From assembly GCA_023229135.1 (NCBI GenBank), contig JALNZT010000006.1:1-64000 (forward strand): DNA of 64,000 nucleotides. The letters run 5' to 3'. This DNA comes from Bacteroidales bacterium. GTDB lineage: Bacteria > Bacteroidota > Bacteroidia > Bacteroidales > F082. Below, one piece after another: positions 34,077 through 43,535 of this stretch. The translations under genes and the position numbers were made by a program. Within the stretch, counting starts at the first letter, position 1; the number at the start of each line of letters is the position of its first letter. The notes beneath the pieces were generated by a model. It made no database searches and was not told the origin of the DNA. It saw only the letters and a program-made list of their open reading frames with translations.

Positions 34077-34084
34077 TATCTTTG
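34077..34084 (+). promoter_or_regulatory. Promoter -7 box for fabI
   Basis: TATCTTTG matches TAnnTTTG and lies 29 nt upstream of the fabI ATG. Confidence 0.5.
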
Positions 34085-34113
34085 CCGCCAGCTAATTAAA
34101 AAAAACTCACATC

Positions 34114-34968
34114 ATGGCATACAATCTTTTAAAAGGTAAAAAAGGAATTATTTTCGGTGCTCTCGATCACAAATCTATTGCCTGGAAAGTAGCAGAATTA
34201 GCCCACGAAGAAGGGGCAGTCTTTACATTAAGCAATACGCCAACGGCTTTGCGTTTCGGCGAATTGGATGAATTGGCGGCAAAAACCAATTCTACGGTAA
34301 TCCCTGCCGATGCTACTTCGGTAGATGACCTGACTCATGTTTTTGAAGAAAGCATGAAAGTGCTGGGTGGCAAAGTGGACTTCGTACTCCATTCCATTGG
34401 GATGTCGCTCAACGTACGCAAGAAAAGGGTTTACAATGATGTGGATTATAACTACTTAAATAAAACGCTTGATATCTCGGCAATTTCATTTCATAAAATG
34501 CTTCAGATAGCTTTTAAACTGGATGCCATCAATGAATGGGGTTCGGTTGTGGCACTTTCCTATGTTGCCGCTCAACGCACCCATTATGGTTACAACGATA
34601 TGGCCGATGCCAAGGCGCTGCTGGAATCCATCGCGCGTAGCTTTGGTTATATTTATGGCCGCGACCGTAGAATCCGTATCAATACAGTTTCGCAGTCGCC
34701 TACCATGACTACTGCGGGGGGTGGCGTGAAAGGAATTGACGGACTGATGGATTTTACAAACAGGATGTCGCCTTTAGGTAATGCCGATGCAGCAGAATGC
34801 GCCAATTATTGTATCACGCTTTTTTCCGATTTGACACGAAAAGTAACCATGCAAAATCTTTTCCACGATGGTGGCTTCTCGAGCATGGGCATGAGCTGGA
34901 AAGCGATGGAGATGTATAACAAAAGCTTTGAATGCGATTGTAACGACGAAAAACTTATCACGGAATAG
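34114..34968 (+). CDS. fabI: Enoyl-[acyl-carrier-protein] reductase FabI
   Basis: A 284 aa short-chain dehydrogenase-like enzyme reducing enoyl-ACP in the last step of fatty acid elongation. The N-terminal cofactor site IFGALDHKSIAWKVAELA has the FabI-type divergent glycine motif. The catalytic pair Y160 and K167 is in YGYNDMADAKALLES (Y-x6-K), with the usual Y about ten residues earlier. SQSPTMTTAG near 194-205 corresponds to the substrate-binding loop. It is separated from recN by 105 bp with its own promoter and followed by a strong terminator. Confidence 0.92.
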   Translation: MAYNLLKGKKGIIFGALDHKSIAWKVAELAHEEGAVFTLSNTPTALRFGELDELAAKTNSTVIPADATSVDDLTHVFEESMKVLGGKVDFVLHSIGMSLNVRKKRVYNDVDYNYLNKTLDISAISFHKMLQIAFKLDAINEWGSVVALSYVAAQRTHYGYNDMADAKALLESIARSFGYIYGRDRRIRINTVSQSPTMTTAGGGVKGIDGLMDFTNRMSPLGNADAAECANYCITLFSDLTRKVTMQNLFHDGGFSSMGMSWKAMEMYNKSFECDCNDEKLITE

Positions 34969-34996
34969 TTTGTAACAAGTTAACAGTTCAATGCTT

Positions 34997-35030
34997 AAAC
35001 CTCAAATATTTCCGAAAATATTTGAGGTTT
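34997..35030 (+). terminator. Terminator after fabI
   Basis: A perfect 15 bp inverted repeat AAACCTCAAATATTT with a 4 nt loop (CCGA), starting 28 bp after the fabI stop and ending in a T run. It is symmetric and may act in both directions. Confidence 0.75.
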
Positions 35031-35115
35031 AATAGACCTTATAATGATTGAAATCGTAATTAGGCGGAATTTAAGATTTTTTGGATTGTTAAGGCATTTT
35101 TCTTTTGCATAGCCG

Positions 35116-35322
35116 TAGCTATGGAAAATGGTAGCTATGGAAAATGAAAATAACGAAAGCAAGCGGAAAAAGATAAATTGTGCCATACGATTTTAGTTGT
35201 TATGAGGTCTAGTAGTTGTTCTGTCTTGTTTTTTTTTGACCTTTTTATGATAATATCACCCTTTCAGGGTTTTTTTGACGCTTAGTATTTCAGGTATTAT
35301 AATAATGCCAGCCTTTCAGGCT
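35116..35322. repeat. Intergenic short repeats and palindromes
   Basis: The 34969-35521 gap contains no gene. It has a 15-16 bp tandem duplication (TAGCTATGGAAAATGG, about 35117-35147), palindromes ACCCTTTCAGGGT (35258-35270) and AGCCTTTCAGGCT (35310-35322), and T-rich stretches. The palindromes share CCTTTCAGG and recall the unit at 366-380. Confidence 0.5.
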
Positions 35323-35521
35323 TGATTCAAAGATGTTGGTGGTTTTTTTCTTTAAAATAATCGAGTTGATACCATAGCTACCAAGCTTCATATCATCACA
35401 GGTAAATCGTTTATGCAAAGATTGCGGTGCGCCACATCTTTTTTATAAAAACATCTTTCTCCACATTTTCTTTTTCACTTTCCACTTTTAGTTTGTAACT
35501 TGTGGCGGAAATTAACCAGCC

Positions 35522-38500
35522 ATGAAATCAAAGGCTTTTTTGCTGCTTTTTTTACTGCAACTCCTTTTGCAGCCCCTGTTAGCGCAAGATATTACTAAAG
35601 ACAGCCTGCCTCCACGGTGGGAAATATCCGCTGATTACTTTGCACGGTTTACCAAATTTTCTCCTGTCAATTTTCGCGAAATCGGAACTGTAAATGATAT
35701 TGTCCAGGATCGTACCGGCTTTATTTGGCTGGCCGGCGAAAATGGTCTTGGCCGTTTTGATGGCTATGAGTTTAAGATTTATCAGGCTGCTGAAAGTGAA
35801 AACAGCCTTAACGGCAGCCTGATTAGCAGCCTGTTAGTAGATCCAAAGGGTGATTTGTGGCTTGGCCATTCGGGTGGATTATCACGCTACAATAAGACTG
35901 CTGATAATTTTGTAAACCTTTTTGGTGCTTATACGCCTTTCGGGACTTATGCTGACAGCAACTACGTGCGCGCCCTGCTAATGGATGGCGACAGCTTGAT
36001 TTGGTTTGAAACTGTCGATGGCTGGTTGCATTCGTATAACTTTGTAAATGAGAGTTATAAAAAGCACGCCAAGCATAGCGCGATCGATCAGCATTATTAC
36101 TTTTATCATGCCTTAGCCCGAAGTATGGATGGCGAATTATACGTAGGCGGCAGGGGAGTAGGGCCTTATGTCTACGATGAGAAATCCGGGAAATTTGAGA
36201 TTTTGCCTGTTGATAAAAATGACCTACCTGGTTTTAAGCGTGAGTCTGATGTATCCTTAATTCTGCCTTTTAAGAAAGCGCAAACCTGGATTGGCAGCCT
36301 GGAAGGCCTCTATCTATTCGATAGAAAACGTAATTATTTTGAAATGTATTTTCAAGGTACGGTCTATGATTTTATTTGCGACAGAAATGGCCATCATTGG
36401 CTGGGAACAGCTAATGGTGCTTTAAAAATAGATATAAAAACCGGTCTGGCTACTCATTATCAGCTTGACAATAATGATCCGGGATCGCTTGGTGGAGAAC
36501 GAATTTTTGTTGTGTATGAGGACCGGAGCGGACGCCTGTGGATGGCACATGAAAATGGGGTTTCAACCCATCTTCCTCAGCAAGTTGGATTGAGTTATAT
36601 GTTTCATGTTCCCGGTATTGAAAACACGCCGGCTTCTTCACGCATTACCAGCCTGGCCAAGAAATCTGATGATGAAATCTGGATTGGCACTGCCGATGAA
36701 GGACTTGATTTGATGATGCTGCAAAATATGCAGTTTCAGCATTTTCATCCTGATAATCATTCAGGAGTTTTATCAAAACAGATTAGAAAACTTGTAAATC
36801 ATCCTGATGGTACGCTGTACATCGCCTATTGGGCCGGAAAAGGCTTTGGACGCTATTTCAGTGAAAAAAGACTGTTTCAAAACTTTAGATTTGATACTGT
36901 AGGATTGACGCAGGACTGGTATAACGATTTTGCTTTTGATAAGGAGGGCGATGTTTATCTTGGTTTTTGGGGTGGCCCGGGACTAACACTTTTTAGTCAT
37001 AAAAAGGGCAAATTTGATAAAGTGCTTGCCGGTAAACTTCCTGATGCGTATAATGCCAGGCTGATTACCAGTTTGATTAGCGCCGACAATCAGCTTTGGA
37101 TTAGCACCTCTAACTCAGGTTTGATTCGCTACGATAGCGAGAAGGATACAGCAGTTTCGTACTACGCAGAAATTAACCCTAATGGGGGCATTGATACCGA
37201 TTTAGTGTATGATGTTGCCGCAGATTGCGATAGAAATATTTGGGCAGCTGCTCAGGGACTATACCTATATGATCGCAAACTTGATCGATTTGTAAAAGTG
37301 TCCGGAGGCGTACGTTTTAATCAACTGCAAACCTATAGAATCAGTGCTGACAACCAAAATAACTTATGGTTGCTAACTTCTAAAGGACTGATGAAATATG
37401 ACGCAAAAAACGGGATTACAACGGATTACAGTATGCTTGTGGATATTAGTTTCAATTCAAACCAAGCCGCTATTTTACAACTCGATAGCACAAAAATACT
37501 CATCGGTGGAGCCAATGGAATGGCCTTGATTGAAACTGATAAACTTGGTTTTAAGCACCGTTTTCCAAAGGTTTTTTTAACGCATCTCGATGTTTTTAAT
37601 GAAGTTTATATTCCGTTTATACACAATTGTGAAGTCGTTAAGCTGGCATATAATCAAAACTTTTTCACCATAAATTTTGGTACAGACTGCTGGGAATCAT
37701 CTAACCTTTATACCTATTACTACAAACTGGAAGGCTTTGATGACCGCTGGCATAGTTTAACGTCTGAACAGCGTTCTGTTTACTTCACCAATGTTCCGGC
37801 GGGCAGCTACCTGTTTAAAATGCGTACCGGCGATGCTTATGGCAACAGAGGCGAGCAGGAGGCCAGCCTGAAAATTGAAGTTGTTGGTCCCTGGTGGAAG
37901 CAGTGGTGGTTTATCACTTTTGTAGCCATGTTCGTAATTTCTATTGTCCTCATGCTCTGGATCGTACGCCTACGCGATGTGAAAATGAAGTTGCTAAATA
38001 TAGAGCTGAATCAAAAACTACTTCGTCTGCAAATGAATCCGCATTTTATTTTTAACTCACTCACCTCTATTCAGAGTTATATTTATTCCAATCAAAAACA
38101 CCTCGCCGGACAGTATCTCTCCGATTTCGCTCGTTTAATCAGGCTGATTTTAGAAAATAGCCGCCATGAACGCATAAATCTCGAAAAAGAAATTGAGACG
38201 ATCAGTTTGTATATGGAACTCCAACAATTGCGCTTTACGAATAGGTTCAGTTTCGAGGTTATCGTGGATACTGCCATTGACAAAGAAATAACTTTCGTTC
38301 CTCCCATGATGGTGCAGCCGTTTTTGGAAAACGCCTTGGAGCATGGCCTTAAAAATAAAACCGATGGCATCGGTAGAATTCAGGTGAAGTATTCGCTGCT
38401 TAAAAACAGTCTGCAATATGAAGTAAGAGATAATGGCGTTGGGCTTGCTATGGCAGCTCAGCAGAGCAAGTTGCACAAAGGCGAATCCCTTTCCATAGCG

Positions 38501-38653
38501 ATATGTAAGGAAAGGTTACAACTGATAGAAAAACAATCAAATATAAAGATTAATTTTATTATTGAGGAAATTATAGAAAACGGTAGTGTGAAAGGTACAC
38601 GTGTAGTGTTTAGCGTTCCGCTAACTGGAAAATTCACAGGACAAACCAATTGA
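35522..38653 (+). CDS. Two-component propeller sensor histidine kinase (LytS-type)
   Basis: A 1043 aa sensor. It has a signal peptide (cleavage near LLA-QDI), then periplasmic two-component-regulator propeller repeats (for example DRTGFIWLAGENGLGRFDGY and DRSGRLWMAHENGVSTHLP) to about residue 690. A Y_Y_Y domain follows (YTYYYKLEGFDDRWHSL), then one transmembrane helix (about 797-820) and a His_kinase domain with phospho-acceptor H841 in QMNPHFIFNSL and N-box ENALEHGLKNK. It is coupled with the LytTR regulator just downstream. The ligand is unknown; such kinases often sense polysaccharide or envelope cues. Confidence 0.9.
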   Translation: MKSKAFLLLFLLQLLLQPLLAQDITKDSLPPRWEISADYFARFTKFSPVNFREIGTVNDIVQDRTGFIWLAGENGLGRFDGYEFKIYQAAESENSLNGSLISSLLVDPKGDLWLGHSGGLSRYNKTADNFVNLFGAYTPFGTYADSNYVRALLMDGDSLIWFETVDGWLHSYNFVNESYKKHAKHSAIDQHYYFYHALARSMDGELYVGGRGVGPYVYDEKSGKFEILPVDKNDLPGFKRESDVSLILPFKKAQTWIGSLEGLYLFDRKRNYFEMYFQGTVYDFICDRNGHHWLGTANGALKIDIKTGLATHYQLDNNDPGSLGGERIFVVYEDRSGRLWMAHENGVSTHLPQQVGLSYMFHVPGIENTPASSRITSLAKKSDDEIWIGTADEGLDLMMLQNMQFQHFHPDNHSGVLSKQIRKLVNHPDGTLYIAYWAGKGFGRYFSEKRLFQNFRFDTVGLTQDWYNDFAFDKEGDVYLGFWGGPGLTLFSHKKGKFDKVLAGKLPDAYNARLITSLISADNQLWISTSNSGLIRYDSEKDTAVSYYAEINPNGGIDTDLVYDVAADCDRNIWAAAQGLYLYDRKLDRFVKVSGGVRFNQLQTYRISADNQNNLWLLTSKGLMKYDAKNGITTDYSMLVDISFNSNQAAILQLDSTKILIGGANGMALIETDKLGFKHRFPKVFLTHLDVFNEVYIPFIHNCEVVKLAYNQNFFTINFGTDCWESSNLYTYYYKLEGFDDRWHSLTSEQRSVYFTNVPAGSYLFKMRTGDAYGNRGEQEASLKIEVVGPWWKQWWFITFVAMFVISIVLMLWIVRLRDVKMKLLNIELNQKLLRLQMNPHFIFNSLTSIQSYIYSNQKHLAGQYLSDFARLIRLILENSRHERINLEKEIETISLYMELQQLRFTNRFSFEVIVDTAIDKEITFVPPMMVQPFLENALEHGLKNKTDGIGRIQVKYSLLKNSLQYEVRDNGVGLAMAAQQSKLHKGESLSIAICKERLQLIEKQSNIKINFIIEEIIENGSVKGTRVVFSVPLTGKFTGQTN

Positions 38654-38655
38654 TT

Positions 38656-39411
38656 ATGAGACCAAAAGCATTGATAGTGGACGATGAGGAAAGCGCCAGA
38701 AAAGCGCTTGCGAATATGCTGGAATATTATTGCAAAGAAATAGAAGTAGTAGCAACCGCAGCTAATATTTCCGAAGCTTATGACCAGATCAAAACATTAA
38801 ATCCGGCAGTGGTTTTTTTAGACATTCAAATGCCCGGCGGCAATGGGTTTGATTTATTGAAAAAATACCGCCAAATACCTTTTAAAGTAATTTTCGTTAC
38901 GGCCTACGACCAGTTTGCGCTCAGAGCCCTCAAGTTAAGTGCTATTGATTACCTGCTTAAACCACTAAGTCCGCGCGAGTTGATAAAAGCTGTAGAAAAA
39001 CTTGGGCAGCAGTTAGAGGTAGAAGAGCGTTTTGATCAGCAGCTTAACGCTTTGGAAGACAATATGAAGACCGAAAGACGGCAAAAGAAAATTATTCTTA
39101 ATACTTCCGGTAATATGTATGTGCTTCGAGTAGACGATATTATCAGATGCGAAGCCGACGAAAACTATACGCGTATTATCGACCTTAAAGGTAAAGCAAT
39201 TTTGGTCGCAAAAACCCTTAAAGAATTTGATGAATTGCTTTCGCCCCTTGGCTTTTGCCGGATTCACCAATCGCATCTGATAAACCTCGATCATGTACTC
39301 AGTTATGAAAAAGGTACAGGAGGCATGATTGTGCTATCAAACAAAGAGCGGCTTCCTGTATCGGGCAGGCGAAAGGATTTTTTCCTGAACAGCCTGCGTA
39401 ACCATTTGTAG
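38656..39411 (+). CDS. LytTR-family response regulator
   Basis: A 251 aa regulator starting at the ATG 3 bp after the kinase stop. The receiver domain has D9/D10 (IVDDEES), phospho-acceptor D56 (VVFLDIQMPGGNG) and conserved K in LLKPLSP. The LytTR DNA-binding domain covers about 145-248 (IIRCEADENYTRIIDLKGKA, GFCRIHQSHLINLDHV). It pairs with the H841 kinase. The targets are unknown; the lipoproteins that follow are candidates. Confidence 0.92.
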   Translation: MRPKALIVDDEESARKALANMLEYYCKEIEVVATAANISEAYDQIKTLNPAVVFLDIQMPGGNGFDLLKKYRQIPFKVIFVTAYDQFALRALKLSAIDYLLKPLSPRELIKAVEKLGQQLEVEERFDQQLNALEDNMKTERRQKKIILNTSGNMYVLRVDDIIRCEADENYTRIIDLKGKAILVAKTLKEFDELLSPLGFCRIHQSHLINLDHVLSYEKGTGGMIVLSNKERLPVSGRRKDFFLNSLRNHL

Positions 39412-39532
39412 CTTTTCAAATACTAACTCAATCATAGCGCTTAATCAGTTTTTGGTTTCAATTGTCATTTTAAATTGACTTTAAGGTGTTTGCTGTTGTA
39501 GATTGCTGCATATCACTTAAAATCATATCCAA

Positions 39533-39952
39533 ATGAAAACAAAAAACGTACTTTTAGCACTCGGTCTTATGCTGATGGCAGTTGTCGTTACAACCTCCTC
39601 ATGCAAAAAGAAAGACGATCCGGAACCGGCTCCAGCTCCAGCAGCTTATACGCCGTCTTTTTCTGCCACATCAATTGCCATTGATGCAACTACTATCGAT
39701 TTTTATATCACCTGCGTATCAGATGATTATGAATTGATTAAAGTAGAAGTAAAATCTCCTGGCGCCTTGCAGGACGACACTTATCTGGGAAATGCCATGC
39801 TGTTGATTAGAGGAGAACCGATCACTTTTCCCAATTATTTTCTAAGAACCTCCGGAAACTGGACTTTTATTGTTACCGGAACCATCAGGAGCGGTGCTAA
39901 TATTGGCACTTCTTTTACGGTCTCATGCAGTGTTAGTGTAGGCGGTAAATAG
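39533..39952 (+). CDS. Lipoprotein, unknown function
   Basis: A 139 aa protein with a lipoprotein signal peptide (Cys 24 in VTTSSCKKKDD) and a Pro/Ala linker (EPAPAPAAY). A single beta-sandwich-like domain follows, with cysteines at CVSDDYE and VSCSVS. It follows the regulator gene after 121 bp. It could be an Ig-like cell-surface lipoprotein; no family was recognised. Confidence 0.65.
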   Translation: MKTKNVLLALGLMLMAVVVTTSSCKKKDDPEPAPAPAAYTPSFSATSIAIDATTIDFYITCVSDDYELIKVEVKSPGALQDDTYLGNAMLLIRGEPITFPNYFLRTSGNWTFIVTGTIRSGANIGTSFTVSCSVSVGGK

Positions 39953-39992
39953 TTATTTAGGTTCGTTTTTTCATCTGTTGAATGATACTAAT

Positions 39993-40454
39993 ATGTCAAA
40001 ATTTTATATGCTTGCTATTTTGGCTTTCCTATGTTTAATTGAGGCATGCGGTCATCAATCAACAGATGAAAATTTCCCTTCTGACGTTGTCTTTTATATG
40101 GAAATAAAGGATGGCAGCGGTAAACAAGTTAGTTCTAAAACAATCGAGAAATATCAACTTCTTGATAATGCCTTAAACCTCAGTGTGCTTAATGATGAAT
40201 TGGCAGGCAAGGTTATTTTTAAAATTTCGCTCGAACCTTTTTCAGGATCGGCAACCTACGAACTGGGGCCAAACCATAAACACAAATGTGAGCTTATTGT
40301 ACAAGGATCAACCGATGAATTTTACAAATGTACCTCCGGGACTTTTACCGTGGAAAAAGCTGAGGAAAAACAGTTAATAGCTGATTTCGAAATTGTGGTC
40401 GAAGGCTTTTACAACAAAAAAATCATTCATGCCCAGGGAAGGGTACGTTTGTAG
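39993..40454 (+). CDS. Lipoprotein, unknown function
   Basis: A 153 aa protein starting at the ATG (an earlier TTG is possible). The signal peptide is MLAILAFLCLIEACGHQS with the lipid Cys in EACG. The mature part is beta-rich, with KHKCELIV and YKCTSGTF supplying two cysteines. It lies 40 bp downstream of the previous lipoprotein, probably in the same transcript, and is followed by a terminator. Function unknown. Confidence 0.6.
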   Translation: MSKFYMLAILAFLCLIEACGHQSTDENFPSDVVFYMEIKDGSGKQVSSKTIEKYQLLDNALNLSVLNDELAGKVIFKISLEPFSGSATYELGPNHKHKCELIVQGSTDEFYKCTSGTFTVEKAEEKQLIADFEIVVEGFYNKKIIHAQGRVRL

Positions 40455-40471
40455 TTTTCTCGTTTGATGTG

Positions 40472-40507
40472 AGCAGCTGAAGCCGGCCTAATGGTCGGCT
40501 TCGCTGT
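40472..40507 (+). terminator. Terminator after lipoprotein pair
   Basis: GAAGCCGGCC-TAAT-GGTCGGCTTC forms an almost perfect 10 bp stem, extended by flanking AGC/GCT. It starts about 18 bp after the stop and is followed by T-rich sequence. Confidence 0.65.
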
Positions 40508-40675
40508 TTATATTAGTAAATAAACAGAAGGTTTTTTTAGACAAAAGCAAAATTGCTTAAAAACTAAAACATTTCGATATCAAAGGGCATAAGCAATAAC
40601 CCATGGTATTTTTTAAAGCAGGAGGCTAAAAAATATATTCTATATTAAAAAAAGTCAGAAAAATAATGTTTTATC

Positions 40676-41356
40676 TTAATTATAATTTCGTCTTGATTTT
40701 TTTGTGTCTAATTGCTGATTTTCAAAAGTCATAACTTGATTTCCTTTGGACTCTGGATATGTTAACAACATGGTTTGTGCACAATTTAATTGGCCGTTGT
40801 ATGTTTCATCTGTTGGGGTAAACAAGTATCCACTCAATTGTAAAACCCTTATTGTATATGATCCCTTTGGTATGTAATATAGCGATTTTGATGTTCCACC
40901 ATCCATGTCAAGTATAAAATCACCATTAACATAAACTCGATAAGGATTACTTGATTTATTCGTAAATTTTAGAATTCCTGTGCATGTAAGAATTACATTG
41001 TGAATGTTGTTTATGTTTTTCGTTAGAGGAGAAGTAGTCGAAATGGAACCATTAACATTGTTATAAAAATGTTTTTCAACAAAAAAATAATACTTAATAT
41101 CCGTCAAATCAATAAACCTTACTACACCTGCATCATTTGAGATTTGAGTTTCCCCAATTTGATCTGTTATGTTTTCCCAATCGTCCTTTGAAGAGTATAA
41201 TTCAACCCGCGCATCAGTTACTATATTTCCAATGTCGTCCCTTATAATAAGCTCTAAACTTGTTGTTACTGGTAATTTTTCATCCTCTTTTTTTTTACAT
41301 GAACTAAGGGTAGTCAGACCAATCAATGCTGCTAGTATAAGTGTGAATTTTTTCAT
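40676..41356 (-). CDS. Lipoprotein with Ig-like/carboxypeptidase-regulatory-like domain
   Basis: A 226 aa protein from the ATG that gives a lipobox (LIGLTTLSSCKKKED, Cys 20). The first domain, about 33-110, reads LELIIRDDIGNIVTDARVEL with GVVRFIDL, a pattern of carboxypeptidase-regulatory-like folds. The rest (YRVYVNGDFILDMDGG) resembles a PEGA-like beta domain. It is the only minus-strand gene between 32 and 42 kb. Likely surface or periplasmic; function unknown. Confidence 0.6.
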   Translation of the reverse strand: MKKFTLILAALIGLTTLSSCKKKEDEKLPVTTSLELIIRDDIGNIVTDARVELYSSKDDWENITDQIGETQISNDAGVVRFIDLTDIKYYFFVEKHFYNNVNGSISTTSPLTKNINNIHNVILTCTGILKFTNKSSNPYRVYVNGDFILDMDGGTSKSLYYIPKGSYTIRVLQLSGYLFTPTDETYNGQLNCAQTMLLTYPESKGNQVMTFENQQLDTKKSRRNYN

Positions 41357-41537
41357 AATTAAAAATGGTTGTTTCAATTCAGTAAAATTAGAGCGTAAAT
41401 TTATGAATATTAATCTTATTGAGCTAAATGTTTTCTAAAACATTTTGGTTTTAACAACGATTTATCAAAAACTCAACAACCAATAGTCATAATTATCATA
41501 TAGAGTTTAAAGCCCTACTTATGATAGCACATAATTG

Positions 41538-41545
41538 TATTTTTG
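41538..41545 (+). promoter_or_regulatory. Promoter -7 box for the TIGR02757 gene
   Basis: TATTTTTG ends 16 nt before the ATG at 41562 and so argues for that start over the TTG at 41535. Confidence 0.5.
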
Positions 41546-41561
41546 CATCCAAAGAAAAACG

Positions 41562-42335
41562 ATGGATTTGGAACAAGATCAGCTGCGCGAATTTTTGGAT
41601 GCTAAAGTGAAGCAGTATAATAGACCATTTTTTATCGAATCGGATCCCATTTCTATTCCGCACCGCTTTCACACGAAAGAGGATATTGAAATTGCCGGAT
41701 TTCTAACGGCAATAATTTCCTGGGGTAACAGGGTTTCTATCCTGAAAAACGCTTCGCGAATGATGGATTTAATGGGTAATAATCCGTATGATTTCGTGAT
41801 GAATCACCAAGAAACTGATCTCAAACGAATGGAAGGTTTTGTGCATCGCACCTTCAATTCCAGTGATTTAATTGTTTTTATTATTGCCTTAAAACAACTA
41901 TACGCCACCCAAAATGGTTTGGAAGGCATTTTCAATACCTATAAAACAGAGGATTCTTTGCAGCCTGCAATTCATCATTTGAAGCAGCTGTTTTTCACAG
42001 TGCCACACTTGCCCCGAACGCGAAAACATGTTTCGGATCCTTATGCTGGTTCAGCTGCAAAGCGCATCAATATGTTTTTGCGCTGGATGGTGCGAAGTGA
42101 CGATGCCGGCGTTGATTTTGGAATCTGGAAAACGATTTCGCCAGCTATTTTATCCTGTCCACTCGATGTGCATTCGGGCAATGTTGCCAGGAAGTTAGGC
42201 CTGCTGAGCAACAAACAAAACAACGCCAAAGCCGTACACGAACTTGATCAGGCATTGCGCCAATTAGATCCTGATGATCCTGTAAAATATGATTACGCTT
42301 TGTTTGGTTTGGGGGTTTTTGAGAAGCTGAGGTAG
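41562..42335 (+). CDS. TIGR02757 family protein (DUF2400)
   Basis: A 257 aa protein. The family is recognised from DPISIPHRF near the N-terminus, the GFLTAIISWGNRVSIL segment and the C-terminal half with SDPYAGSAAKRINMFLRWMVR and CPLDVHSGNVARKLGLL. It is common in Bacteroidetes and appears related in fold to helix-hairpin DNA glycosylases, but no function has been firmly assigned as far as I know. Start chosen by the promoter box and the lack of an upstream ATG. Confidence 0.85.
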   Translation: MDLEQDQLREFLDAKVKQYNRPFFIESDPISIPHRFHTKEDIEIAGFLTAIISWGNRVSILKNASRMMDLMGNNPYDFVMNHQETDLKRMEGFVHRTFNSSDLIVFIIALKQLYATQNGLEGIFNTYKTEDSLQPAIHHLKQLFFTVPHLPRTRKHVSDPYAGSAAKRINMFLRWMVRSDDAGVDFGIWKTISPAILSCPLDVHSGNVARKLGLLSNKQNNAKAVHELDQALRQLDPDDPVKYDYALFGLGVFEKLR

Positions 42336-42362
42336 TTGCTACAAAGAAAAAGGACAATAGCT

Positions 42363-42653
42363 ATGGATACTAAAAGTTGGAAGGACATAAAAGATAGCGT
42401 TTACGGTGAAAAAGGAACTGAACGCAGAGACGAACTGGAAAGAGATTTTGAATCTTTTAAAATTGGTACGCTAATACGAAAAGCCAAGGAAGAAAAAAAG
42501 CTAACGCAAGAGCAACTGGGTGATTTGATTGACAAAAAGCGAACTTATATCTCCCGTGTCGAAAATGATGGAAGCAATATCACCTTGAAAACCCTTTTCG
42601 ATATCGTTGAGAAAGGCCTTGGAGGAAAGGTGAATATTTCAATTGAGGTTTAG
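42363..42653 (+). CDS. higA: HigA-like XRE antitoxin, apparently without toxin
   Basis: A 96 aa protein with an N-terminal helical segment and an HTH_3 domain (about 40-90): GTLIRKAKEEKKLTQEQLGD and RTYISRVENDGSNITLKTL. It closely resembles HigA antitoxins of Bacteroidetes, normally encoded directly after a RelE/ParE-type higB. Here the upstream neighbour is the TIGR02757 gene and no toxin frame is found, so it is an orphan or a plain transcription regulator. Start at the ATG after AAAAAGGAC. Confidence 0.75.
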   Translation: MDTKSWKDIKDSVYGEKGTERRDELERDFESFKIGTLIRKAKEEKKLTQEQLGDLIDKKRTYISRVENDGSNITLKTLFDIVEKGLGGKVNISIEV

Positions 42654-42726
42654 CTGGATAGCTTAATTCATTGAATGTTAATGAAATAATCATTGCTCTT
42701 ATTTTTTGTTTTACAAGAAGATTACC

Positions 42727-43290
42727 TTATTCTTCCTTTATCAAATCCGTATTCAGCTTCAGGATCACAATATTCGGCTCGTGTTTTTTAAATCTTTCAG
42801 TCACTTTTTTAATCAAATTCCTGCCCGGAATTCCTGTGTAGGTTGCCCAGTAAATCACGGCAACGGCTTGCGAATTTTCAAGTTTTGGTATAGTTGTTTG
42901 TATCAGTTCAAGCTCGTCCTGAAGCCGGTAACTGCTGTCGATAGCGGTGATGTTTCGTGGTGGAAACTGTGTTTCAATGGCCGTATTTTTCAAGCTGCCT
43001 TCGCAGGAACTGTATTGAAATACCAATTGTCCGTCAGCATCAAAAAGTTTGCATTGTATAGGCCGAAAACCGGCTTCCCAACCCGGCTTGAAAGGCTGGC
43101 TTTTTAGTAGTTCAAAAGCTTCAGGTTTTATAAACACCGTGTTTGTGGTGTCAATATCATGTTTCTGCAAATACGCCAATACTTCTGTTCTGGTCTTTTT
43201 TTCCGGATTTTTAATGCCTAAAATAGAAGCGCAACTGCTGAAAATAGTGAGTAAAACGAAATACAGAGCAAGGCGTGTTATAGTTTTCAT
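42727..43290 (-). CDS. Lipoprotein, unknown function
   Basis: A 187 aa protein from the ATG giving a signal peptide and lipobox (LLTIFSSCASILG, Cys 19). A longer in-frame start exists but places 15 polar residues before the signal. The mature protein is charged (NPEKKTRTEVLAYLQKHDID) and has AVAVIYWATYTGIPGRNLIKK near the C-terminus, which hints at a thioredoxin-like or TlpA-like edge, without CXXC. Function unknown. Confidence 0.6.
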   Translation of the reverse strand: MKTITRLALYFVLLTIFSSCASILGIKNPEKKTRTEVLAYLQKHDIDTTNTVFIKPEAFELLKSQPFKPGWEAGFRPIQCKLFDADGQLVFQYSSCEGSLKNTAIETQFPPRNITAIDSSYRLQDELELIQTTIPKLENSQAVAVIYWATYTGIPGRNLIKKVTERFKKHEPNIVILKLNTDLIKEE

Positions 43291-43481
43291 TTCCGTAATG
43301 TTTTTCGGTTCATGCGGGTTAACAATAGCTTGCATAGCCAGCTCAAATGTAGTAAAAAATAATCACGCTTGCCTATTCTTGAGAAGCCTTGTCCTGAAAT
43401 ATGTTTATGGGTTTACTGGTTCACGGTATTAGACTTCTGAACTCGTCAACTCTTGAATCCGTAAACTTTTAAATAATTCAC

Positions 43482-43514
43482 AAAAAAAACCTTCCACTTT
43501 TCAGGGGAAGGTTT
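43482..43514 (-). terminator. Terminator of the kor operon
   Basis: AAAACCTTCC ... GGAAGGTTT (43487-43513) forms a stem of about 9 bp. On the minus strand it is followed by a T8 run, a standard intrinsic terminator about 22 bp after korC. Confidence 0.75.
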
Positions 43515-43535
43515 GGGGTTTGGTTTTTGGTTACA

